A stretch of DNA of 16,562 bases, from assembly GCA_004554385.1 (NCBI GenBank), contig SFMO01000083.1:1-16562 (forward strand). The letters are read 5' to 3'. Under the pieces are notes generated by a model. That model saw only the letters and a list, made by a program, of their open reading frames with translations, did not search any database and had not been told where the DNA came from. Shown here piece by piece: positions 1 to 5,282 of the stretch. Position 1 is the stretch's first letter. Each line of letters begins with the position of its first letter. The translations under genes were made by a program, and so were the position numbers. Origin of the DNA: Ruminococcus flavefaciens. Lineage in GTDB: Bacteria; Bacillota; Clostridia; Oscillospirales; Ruminococcaceae.

Positions 1-612
1 GGTATTTTTTCCTGAACGGATATGAAGTGTATTATTGTCGATATACGGTTTCAGAACGTCATAAGCACCGTTAAAGAAATACCGTGCATTGTTATCTCCT
101 GCATCGCCTGCAACGAACTCAATATTATATTCTGATGTAGTGCTCGTAAGATAAAGCTTAGACTTTACAAACTCGCCCTGAAGCTTTCCGACAGCATAAT
201 TATCAAAGGAAACATAATATGTAAGAGCATCCGTGTCCATTATGAGTCGGTCATAAGCTACAACGGGTATGTTCTTTTCCTTTGCAACAGTAAGAGTATC
301 TGAAAGCGTAGTACCGTCGACTGCCGCTATAAGCAGAAGATCGACACCGTCTTTCAGCATACCGTTTATATCGGCATTCTGCTGATCTGCATCGTTTTCG
401 GAAAACCTCAGATCAACGCTGTAGCCTGCTTGTTCAAACTGCGACTTCAAAGACTCACCGTCGTTGTTCCAGCGCTCAAGCTTCTGTGAAGGCATGGCGA
501 TTCCTATGGTCTTCTTTACAGTTGTCTGTTTGCTGGTTTCCTTTTTTGCACCGCATGATGCCATTGAACATGCGACAGCGATTGCTGATGCTGCTGCTAA
601 AAACTTCTTCAT
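1..612 (-). CDS. chvE: ChvE-like multiple-monosaccharide ABC transporter substrate-binding lipoprotein (N-terminal 204 residues, cut by window edge)
   Basis: The protein is the extracellular receptor of a sugar ABC importer; in this family it binds monosaccharides and delivers them to the permease. It opens with MKK, a hydrophobic signal segment and a lipobox MASC with the lipidated cysteine at residue 20, as expected for a Gram-positive binding lipoprotein. The mature part starts with IGIAMPSQ-LERW-DG, continues with a QQ-DI-ML-GVDLLLIAA-DGTTLSD block and then IPVVAYDRLI, which are the conserved N-lobe blocks of the ChvE/XylF periplasmic-binding family. The ATG at 612 is chosen because AAGGAGG lies 8 bases upstream; the ATG at 619 is out of frame and too close to that site. 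The C-terminal lobe and any transporter genes lie outside the window to the left. Substrate specificity cannot be read from this part. Confidence 0.88.
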   Translation of the reverse strand, partial: MKKFLAAASAIAVACSMASCGAKKETSKQTTVKKTIGIAMPSQKLERWNNDGESLKSQFEQAGYSVDLRFSENDADQQNADINGMLKDGVDLLLIAAVDGTTLSDTLTVAKEKNIPVVAYDRLIMDTDALTYYVSFDNYAVGKLQGEFVKSKLYLTSTTSEYNIEFVAGDAGDNNARYFFNGAYDVLKPYIDNNTLHIRSGKNT

Positions 613-674
613 TAAACATTCCTCCTTAAAATTTAATCCGCTGAAATTCTTTTCACCATAATATCCTATAATAT

Positions 675-703
675 ATTTTACTATAATAAAAACCGGTTGT
701 CAA
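675..703 (-). promoter_or_regulatory. Sigma-A promoter of the sugar-binding lipoprotein gene
   Basis: On the minus strand TTGACA (703-698) is followed after exactly 17 bases by TAAAAT (680-675). Transcription would start near 668, giving a leader of about 55 bases containing AAGGAGG. The -35 box is perfect and the -10 box has one mismatch. Confidence 0.75.
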
Positions 704-762
704 CACAGAAAACATTAATTTTGTCACAAAAACTATATATAATTTTCAAAGGGCGCAATTCA

Positions 763-781
763 ATGAAAGAATACGTTTCAT
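763..781. promoter_or_regulatory. Short inverted repeat in the divergent intergenic region, possible operator
   Basis: ATGAAA (763-768) and TTTCAT (776-781) form an inverted repeat with a 7-base centre. It lies in the 317-base gap between the sugar-binding gene and the rhomboid-like gene, upstream of both promoters. It does not fit the CcpA cre consensus, which has a CG centre. A regulator of the sugar system could bind here, but this is a guess. Apart from the two promoters nothing else is recognisable in the gap. Confidence 0.2.
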
Positions 782-868
782 CATATGCTCAGAACGGCCT
801 GTTTATCACATAATTCCGCATAATGCCTGATCTGCTGTACATTCTGCGCCAAAACAGCTTTTTTCGCC

Positions 869-898
869 TTGACAAAACTACTGAGTACATGATATACT
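869..898 (+). promoter_or_regulatory. Sigma-A promoter of the rhomboid-like gene
   Basis: TTGACA (869-874) and TATACT (893-898) are separated by 18 bases. The start of transcription would be near 905, about 25 bases before the ATG at 930. Confidence 0.65.
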
Positions 899-929
899 AA
901 TAAAAAATATAGGAAATTGAGGTTCTGTA

Positions 930-1595
930 ATGCTAAATCAATACTTAAATAAGATCGAGCGTAAATTCCGGAAATTTGCTATTTCCAATCTTATGCTCTA
1001 CATAGTTCTCGGAATGGCTGTTGTATGGATAGCCGATCTGATACTTTCAGCCAATCCCAACAATACCGTAAACCTGTATCAGCTGCTTTGCTTTGACCGC
1101 GACAAGATACTTCAGGGAGAGGTATGGCGTGTAATATCATTTATATTCATGCCTCCGTCGACGATCCTTATCATACTAACGCCCATAATACTCTACTTTT
1201 ACTGGTTCATGGGCTCGTCGCTTGAGTCCCAATGGGGCGCATTCAAGTTCAACGTATTCTACTTCACGGGCATAATCGGCTGTATCGCCGCAGGCTTCAT
1301 AATTGGCTTTGCTACCAATGAATATCTTAACCTGAGTCTTTTCCTTGCGTTTGCAATACTCTTCCCGAATGCACAGCTTCTTGCATTTTACGTTATCCCC
1401 ATAAAAGCAAAGTGGCTTGCGCTTATTGACGGGATAATAATTATTTACGATTTTATCAAGGGCTCCTTCGATATAAGAATATTTATCATACTCTCTATAA
1501 TCAACATCATAATATTCTTCGGCAAGGACTTCTTCTCCATGATGTATTACCTGATAAGACGCTTAAAGTACAGACATATCAAGAAAATAAAGTGA
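930..1595 (+). CDS. Rhomboid-like multi-pass membrane protein, probably non-proteolytic
   Basis: The 221-residue protein has a short basic N-terminus, about six hydrophobic segments (first near residues 18-40) and a basic C-terminal tail. The block GEVWRVISFIF after the first membrane segment, the SLESQWGAFKF-NVFY loop and the following small-residue helices resemble rhomboid-family folds of Firmicutes. Active rhomboids carry a GxSG serine motif in TM4 and a histidine in TM6. The corresponding stretch here reads YLNLSLFLAFA with no GxSG, and no histidine is present in the late membrane segments, so it is best viewed as a pseudoprotease (derlin/iRhom-like) or a distant relative. GAGG sits 8 bases before the ATG. 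It is a single-gene unit with its own promoter and terminator. Function unknown. Confidence 0.7.
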   Translation: MLNQYLNKIERKFRKFAISNLMLYIVLGMAVVWIADLILSANPNNTVNLYQLLCFDRDKILQGEVWRVISFIFMPPSTILIILTPIILYFYWFMGSSLESQWGAFKFNVFYFTGIIGCIAAGFIIGFATNEYLNLSLFLAFAILFPNAQLLAFYVIPIKAKWLALIDGIIIIYDFIKGSFDIRIFIILSIINIIIFFGKDFFSMMYYLIRRLKYRHIKKIK

Positions 1596-1597
1596 TC

Positions 1598-1625
1598 AAA
1601 GCTCCCATGAGGGAGCTTTTCTTTT
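1598..1625 (+). terminator. Intrinsic terminator after the rhomboid-like gene
   Basis: AAAGCTCCC (1598-1606) and GGGAGCTTT (1611-1619) form a 9-base-pair stem with a 4-base loop, followed by TTTTCTTTT. It begins 3 bases after the stop codon. Confidence 0.85.
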
Positions 1626-1660
1626 CCGCAACAATTTACAAAAACATAATAATTGATATA

Positions 1661-1689
1661 TTGACAATAAAATGTTTTTTTGCTAAAAT
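1661..1689 (+). promoter_or_regulatory. Sigma-A promoter of the zinc-ribbon/DUF805 gene
   Basis: TTGACA (1661-1666), a 17-base spacer and TAAAAT (1684-1689), with a TG one base before the -10 box (extended -10). The leader to the ATG at 1721 is short and carries AAGGAGG. Confidence 0.78.
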
Positions 1690-1720
1690 ATATACATCAT
1701 GATATAAGGAGGATATAAGC

Positions 1721-2713
1721 ATGAAATGCAGATACTGCAACTATGAAAACAAAGAAGGAGACAGATATTGTGAAAACTGTGGTGCGTCTCTGGAAATAGC
1801 GTCGGGGTCTATGGACGATATTTCAGCAATTCCCGTGCCAACATCTGCTCCCGAAACCGACAGCAGCCTTACTGTGGACTCACAGTCAAACGACTACAGT
1901 CAGTCAAACAACTATGATCAGCCAAGCGGCTACGGTCAGCCAAGCGGCTACGGTCAGTCAAACAACTATGGTCAGCCAAGCGGCTATGGTCAGTCAAACA
2001 GCTACGGTCAGCCAAGCGGCTACGGTCAGTCAAACAGCTACGGTCAGTCAAACAGCTACGGTCAGCCAAGCGGCTACGGTCAGTCAAGCGGCTATGGTCA
2101 GCCAAACAGCTACGGTCAGCCAAATATGTATCAGGGCCCTATCTACGGCTTCGATCACTACGGTGAATTCAATGAGGGCGACGGAAGTCCTAAATACGTT
2201 GGCTTCGGAGAGGCAATAAAGCTCTATTTCCAGAACTATTTCAACTTCAAGGGACGTTCAACACGAAGTGAATTCTGGTGGGGATTCCTGTTCAACTTCA
2301 TTGTAGGCATAATTCTGGGAGTAATTATGATAGTACTTATGTCAGCTACATTATTCCCTGAAATAAATTCCGGTAAATATCACTCTCCTGAAGACTTGAT
2401 GAATTCGCTCTACGCTCCAATGATAATCGGAACTATTGTGGGTATCGCTATCGGTATACCATACTGGTCATCGGCAGTCAGACGACTCCATGACGCAGGG
2501 CATTCGGGCTGGTGGTTTGTACTCCTGTTAGCAGGCAACATTCCCACCTATCTCAGACTCATTCCGGGGACATGGGAGATTGCATCAGGTCTTTCCTGTC
2601 TCTTCTCGCCCATATCACTCATAGGTCTTGTTGTAAACATCATATTCTGGTGTCAGCCAAGTGTGATATATAACAAGTGGGGCGCTCCTGCAAAACCAAC
2701 AATGATGAGATAA
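1721..2713 (+). CDS. Zinc-ribbon, YGQ-repeat, DUF805 membrane protein
   Basis: The 330-residue protein has three parts. Residues 3-20 form a CxxC-N10-CxxC zinc ribbon (Cys3, 6, 17, 20). After an acidic, Ser/Thr-rich linker, residues 59-136 consist of 13 consecutive hexapeptides of the form YGQ(P/S)(S/N)(G/S/N). From about residue 160 a DUF805 domain follows, recognisable by GFGEAIKLYFQNYFNFKGR, RSEFWWGFLFN and AVRRLHDAGHSGWWF, with about four membrane segments. The zinc ribbon and repeat probably face the cytoplasm, before the first membrane segment, although no direct topology evidence exists. A zinc ribbon fused to DUF805 is common in Clostridia; the YGQ spacer is what is unusual. AGGAGG stands 10 bases before the ATG. 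The gene has its own promoter and terminator. The function of DUF805 is unknown. Confidence 0.9.
   Translation: MKCRYCNYENKEGDRYCENCGASLEIASGSMDDISAIPVPTSAPETDSSLTVDSQSNDYSQSNNYDQPSGYGQPSGYGQSNNYGQPSGYGQSNSYGQPSGYGQSNSYGQSNSYGQPSGYGQSSGYGQPNSYGQPNMYQGPIYGFDHYGEFNEGDGSPKYVGFGEAIKLYFQNYFNFKGRSTRSEFWWGFLFNFIVGIILGVIMIVLMSATLFPEINSGKYHSPEDLMNSLYAPMIIGTIVGIAIGIPYWSSAVRRLHDAGHSGWWFVLLLAGNIPTYLRLIPGTWEIASGLSCLFSPISLIGLVVNIIFWCQPSVIYNKWGAPAKPTMMR
1895..2128 (+). repeat. In-frame 18-base tandem repeat (13 units) encoding YGQxxx hexapeptides
   Basis: Thirteen 18-base units begin in frame at the Tyr codon of residue 59. Two main unit types alternate, YGQPSG (TAC GGT CAG CCA AGC GGC) and YGQSNS/N, plus variants YDQPSG, YGQSSG and YGQPNM. 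The units differ at few bases, which suggests recent expansion by slippage or recombination. Because the units are multiples of three, both strands stay open in other frames, producing spurious overlapping reading frames. Confidence 0.95.
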
Positions 2714-2717
2714 ATCC

Positions 2718-2750
2718 AAAGGGATTCCGAATACCCGGAATCCCTTTTTA
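2718..2750 (+). terminator. Intrinsic terminator after the DUF805 gene, possibly bidirectional
   Basis: AAAGGGATTCCG (2718-2729) pairs with CGGAATCCCTTT (2736-2747) around a 6-base loop and runs into TTTTTA. It lies between convergent genes, and on the minus strand a weaker T-rich tail (TTTGGATTTA) could serve the gene ending at 2771. Confidence 0.85.
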
Positions 2751-2770
2751 ATTTGCGCAGTCCGCCATTT

Positions 2771-3205
2771 CTACAGGTATGCCCTTACGTCAGTGCCAAG
2801 CTTTTCCTCAGCACTGATGATACGCTTAGCAAGATCTTTTGAGCGCTCATCTGCCGCCTGATACTTATTCAGGTATCTGCTCAGGGACTTTATTCCCATG
2901 TTGCAGCCATCGGTGATAAGGTCTGCAACAGTGCTGTCGGATTCATTCATTTTAAGCTTGACATTGGTCTTGACCCACGACATTCCCTTAGCCATAGCCG
3001 CAGGCTCCTTGCCCTCGTCGTGATACTCCCCGAGCAGCCCCTGTAAGTCTGACTTCAGCCCGTCATGCTCCTGCGAGCTGTCCTGCAAAACTCTTTTAAG
3101 GTCATGGCTGCTGACGTAGCTGATGACATCTCCGATGGAGGAAATGCCCATTTTTACGCCTGCGTCACACTCCCTGAGAAGCTTTATCGTATCCTGTTCA
3201 ACCAT
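2771..3205 (-). CDS. Ferritin-like four-helix protein, DUF2383-type
   Basis: The 144-residue soluble protein is predicted to be almost entirely helical. It shows the layout of the DUF2383/ferritin-like group: helix one with LLRECDAGVKMGISSI, a DLKRVLQDSSQEHDGLKSDL block with an acidic-His pair, a MSWVK linker, and two long C-terminal helices ending in EEKLGTDVRAYL. Function and metal binding are unproven; the Glu/His residues are compatible with a ferritin-like site. The ATG at 3205 has GGGAGGTG five bases upstream, but that site lies inside a strong hairpin (3206-3248). It is the last gene of the run after dnaJ. The DUF2383 assignment is from pattern memory. Confidence 0.68.
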   Translation of the reverse strand: MVEQDTIKLLRECDAGVKMGISSIGDVISYVSSHDLKRVLQDSSQEHDGLKSDLQGLLGEYHDEGKEPAAMAKGMSWVKTNVKLKMNESDSTVADLITDGCNMGIKSLSRYLNKYQAADERSKDLAKRIISAEEKLGTDVRAYL

Positions 3206-3248
3206 AAAAACACCTCCCTTTGCGGATATTATGTCCGCTCAGGGAGGT
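3206..3248 (-). terminator. Hairpin ending the DUF6483-like transcript and masking the ribosome site of the next gene
   Basis: On the minus strand AGGGAGGT/ACCTCCCT (3241-3248 with 3212-3219) forms an 8-base-pair outer stem. GCGGA/TCCGC (3222-3226 with 3234-3238) extends it above a small internal loop. The stem is followed by GTTTTT, as in an intrinsic terminator, and the ATG of the next gene comes directly after this T-run. The Shine-Dalgarno GGGAGG of that gene is the 3' arm of the stem, so the same structure can terminate transcription and hide the ribosome site in read-through RNA. Confidence 0.75.
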
Positions 3249-3255
3249 TTTATAC

Positions 3256-3654
3256 TTATTCGCTGACTTTTTCTGCGTCATTTTCTCCGAAATAAAGGTC
3301 TGTCATCTGCTCCATGCCGAATTTTTTTGCAAATCTTCTGAAATCTCTCCTTGCATTAACAAGGCTGTAGCCATCCTTCAAAAGTATATGCTCGGACATA
3401 TCGCTGAGCTGAGAAAAGAACTCAAGACCTATTATGAGATTTTCCATTGTGTTGTTATCAGTAAGTCTGTCAAGCTCTTCAACAGCCTTTTTCGGTTCGC
3501 CGTTTTGTATCTGTTCTATGAGTGCAAAAGCCTTTTGCCTTTCTGCCTCTTGCAGCATAGGAAACGACTCATACGTCTTCTTTCCGAAGAAAACTCTGGC
3601 AATAACAGCAGTCATTTCCTTGATCTGCCGCATGATATAATCCTGTTCAAACAT
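3256..3654 (-). CDS. DUF6483-like protein
   Basis: The 132-residue protein has no signal peptide and no membrane segment. It starts MFEQDYIMRQIKEM-AVIARVFFGKK, which I recognise as the N-terminal hallmark of the DUF6483 family of Firmicutes. The middle (residues about 30-75) is helical and TPR-like in character, with ALIEQIQNGEPKKAVEELDRL, and a second helical part ends with ARRDFRRFAKKFGMEQM. Function is unknown. AAAGGAGG lies 7 bases before the ATG. The gene follows dnaJ in the same direction with a terminator between them, so it is expressed by read-through or from a weak unseen promoter; no good promoter is visible in the 67-base gap. Confidence 0.75.
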   Translation of the reverse strand: MFEQDYIMRQIKEMTAVIARVFFGKKTYESFPMLQEAERQKAFALIEQIQNGEPKKAVEELDRLTDNNTMENLIIGLEFFSQLSDMSEHILLKDGYSLVNARRDFRRFAKKFGMEQMTDLYFGENDAEKVSE

Positions 3655-3672
3655 GAAGTACCTCCTTTCGGT

Positions 3673-3711
3673 ATAAAAACAGACCTGCCGAAAAATTTAC
3701 AACAGGTCTGT
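3673..3711 (-). terminator. Intrinsic terminator of the dnaJ transcript
   Basis: On the minus strand ACAGACCTG (3711-3703) pairs with CAGGTCTGT (3687-3679) and is followed by TTTTATA. It begins 11 bases after the dnaJ stop codon. Confidence 0.85.
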
Positions 3712-3721
3712 GTCAATATTG

Positions 3722-4876
3722 TCAAAAATCCAGCTTTGAGCGGAGCTTTTCAAAGAAGCTCTGACGCTTAGCGTAGTTCTTTTCGGTAAGTGAAGCCTCG
3801 AACTGCTTCAGCAGGTCCTTCTGCTTTTTGGTGAGGTTCTTGGGGACTTCAACGTATATCTTGACGTACTGGTTTCCGCGGTCTGTGCGGTGAAGTCTCT
3901 GAACGCCCTTGCCCTTAAGACGGAAGACAGTGCCTGTCTGAGTACCCTCGGCGATGTTGTATTTAACGTCGCCGTCGATAGTAGGAACGGTTATTTCCGC
4001 GCCGAGAACGGCTTCCATATAAGTAACAGGAATATCGCAGTGTATGTCAAAGCCCTCACGTCTGAAGATAGGGTGTGACTTTACATTGATACCAACGAGA
4101 AGGTCGCCGTTAGGACCGCCGTTGATACCGCAGTCACCCTGACCGCCTACGCGGAGTGTCTGACCGTCGTCGATACCTGCGGGTATGTCGATAGTTACAT
4201 TCTTCTGAACTCTGATACGTCCAACGCCGCGGCACTTATTGCATGGGCTCTTGATTATCTTGCCCTTTCCGCCGCAATGCGGACATGGCTTGGTAGAAGA
4301 TATAGCGCCGAACGGAGTACGCTGAGTAGCCTTGATAGAGCCTCTGCCCTGACAGTCGGGACAGATATCGGGCTGAGTACCCGGCTCTGCACCTGAGCCC
4401 TTACAGCTGTCGCATACGCACATACGGTTTACCTTTATGTCCTGCTTCTTGCCTGTGCATGCTTCCATAAAGCTGATGGAAACGGTATCCTGTATATCAG
4501 AGCCTCTTCTCGGAGCATTTAAGTTGGAGCGCTTTGAACCGCCTCCGAAGCCGAATCCGCCGAAGATGCTGCCGAGGATATCGTCCATATCCGCAAAGCC
4601 GCCGAAGCCCTCCATACCGCCTGCGCCTGCGCCTCCGCCGTAGCTTGGATCAACGCCTGCGTGGCCGAACTGATCGTAACGGGCACGTTTTTCCGGATCG
4701 GAAAGGACCTCATTAGCCTCGTTTATTTCCTGAAACTTCTCTACATAGGAAGGATCATCGGGGTGAAGATCGGGGTGGTTTTCTCTTGCCTTTTTACGGA
4801 AGGCTTTTTTTATCTCTTCCTCGGAAGCACCCTTCTGGATACCGAGGATCTCATAATAATCTCTTTTTTCAGCCAT
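3722..4876 (-). CDS. dnaJ: Chaperone protein DnaJ (Hsp40)
   Basis: DnaJ delivers unfolded proteins to DnaK and stimulates its ATPase. The 384-residue protein has the full class I layout. The J domain covers residues about 5-70 with HPD at 34-36. A Gly/Phe-rich linker follows (about 78-115). The zinc-binding region has four CxxCxGxG repeats at 155-162, 172-179, 198-205 and 212-219. The substrate-binding beta domains follow, with RVGGQGD and GDLLV motifs. The length is normal for the family. AAGGAGA lies 9 bases before the ATG. The gene is in line with dnaK but separated by the small membrane ORF and about 245 bases of repeat-rich non-coding DNA, so its expression may be partly uncoupled from dnaK. 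Confidence 0.98.
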   Translation of the reverse strand: MAEKRDYYEILGIQKGASEEEIKKAFRKKARENHPDLHPDDPSYVEKFQEINEANEVLSDPEKRARYDQFGHAGVDPSYGGGAGAGGMEGFGGFADMDDILGSIFGGFGFGGGSKRSNLNAPRRGSDIQDTVSISFMEACTGKKQDIKVNRMCVCDSCKGSGAEPGTQPDICPDCQGRGSIKATQRTPFGAISSTKPCPHCGGKGKIIKSPCNKCRGVGRIRVQKNVTIDIPAGIDDGQTLRVGGQGDCGINGGPNGDLLVGINVKSHPIFRREGFDIHCDIPVTYMEAVLGAEITVPTIDGDVKYNIAEGTQTGTVFRLKGKGVQRLHRTDRGNQYVKIYVEVPKNLTKKQKDLLKQFEASLTEKNYAKRQSFFEKLRSKLDF

Positions 4877-4892
4877 ATATCTATTCTCCTTA

Positions 4893-4976
4893 TTAGTGAG
4901 TAGTGAGCAGAGAGTAGAGAGTAGTGTGCAGAAGTTGGTTATTACTACTATCTACTTACTACTATCTACTTACTAA
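4893..4976. repeat. Low-complexity inverted repeat directly upstream of the dnaJ ribosome site
   Basis: A 14-base unit ACTATCTACTTACT occurs twice in tandem (4947-4960, 4961-4974). A purine-rich partner (TTAGTGAGTAGTGAGCAGAG and onward) lies at 4893-4928, so the minus-strand RNA could fold into a long imperfect hairpin ending just before AAGGAGA of dnaJ. No coding potential is seen. This kind of seven-base-word repetition recurs in front of dnaK. Confidence 0.6.
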
Positions 4977-4984
4977 TTTGCTGT

Positions 4985-5009
4985 GCCTGTAAATACACCT
5001 TTAGGGCGG
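4985..5009. repeat. 25-base direct repeat, copy 1
   Basis: GCCTGTAAATACACCTTTAG plus GGCGG at 4985-5009 is identical to 5072-5096. This copy is followed by a short GC-rich inverted repeat GCGGAG-AGC-CTCCGC (5010-5024) and a T-run. Confidence 0.8.
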
Positions 5010-5071
5010 GCGGAGAGCCTCCGCTCCCTTTTTCGCGTCATAACACCATTAAAACAGTGATATTTTGCCGC

Positions 5072-5096
5072 GCCTGTAAATACACCTTTAGGGCGG
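5072..5096. repeat. 25-base direct repeat, copy 2
   Basis: This is an exact second copy of 4985-5009, offset by 87 bases. Its 3' part forms one arm of the 13-base-pair hairpin at 5086-5116. The DNA between the copies (5010-5071) has no recognisable gene. Confidence 0.8.
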
Positions 5097-5116
5097 AATG
5101 ATTTTCCGCCCTAAAG
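5086..5116 (-). terminator. Strong hairpin after the dnaK/small-ORF unit, terminator or processing site
   Basis: CTTTAGGGCGGAA (5086-5098) pairs perfectly with TTCCGCCCTAAAG (5104-5116) around a 5-base loop. On the minus strand it starts 5 bases after the stop of the small ORF. The downstream tail GTGTATTTA is not a clean T-run, so attenuation or RNA processing between dnaK and dnaJ is as likely as full termination. Confidence 0.5.
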
Positions 5117-5121
5117 CATTA

Positions 5122-5280
5122 TTAACTGTTTTCTATCGAATCCTCATATTTGCCCCTGCCGCCGTCGTAATCGCCGAGGTCGTCGTTGGCAAAGCCTGCG
5201 AACCATTTCAGTCCGAAATAGGCTAAGACAGCAAGTGCAGCTATGATAATAACCGTTTTAACAGTTTTATTGATCTTCAT
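5122..5280 (-). CDS. Small single-span membrane protein coupled to dnaK (52 residues)
   Basis: The reading frame starts with a basic segment MKINKTVK, continues with a hydrophobic stretch (VIIIAALAVLAYFGL, residues about 10-24) and ends in an Asp/Gly/Glu-rich tail (ANDDLGDYDGGRGKYEDS). It looks like a small membrane protein with its acidic tail outside. The ATG lies 2 bases after the dnaK stop codon. The last bases of dnaK supply a GAGG seven bases upstream, so translation would be coupled to dnaK. I know no named family. That the gene is real rests on start context, spacing and sensible membrane topology. Confidence 0.62.
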   Translation of the reverse strand: MKINKTVKTVIIIAALAVLAYFGLKWFAGFANDDLGDYDGGRGKYEDSIENS

Positions 5281-5282
5281 TA

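Noticed and set aside
763..781. CcpA cre site near the sugar-binding gene
   Set aside because: The inverted repeat lacks the CG centre and the spacing of a cre site, so it is listed only as a weak operator candidate.
1869..2123. Open frames on both strands over the YGQ repeat, and a first impression of a CRISPR-like array
   Set aside because: The 18-base units are contiguous with no spacers and are in frame with the DUF805 protein; alternative frames stay open only because of the repeat.
3220..3771. 183-codon open frame on the plus strand
   Set aside because: It runs antisense across the DUF6483-like gene and the dnaJ end, has no ribosome site and reads through two terminator hairpins.
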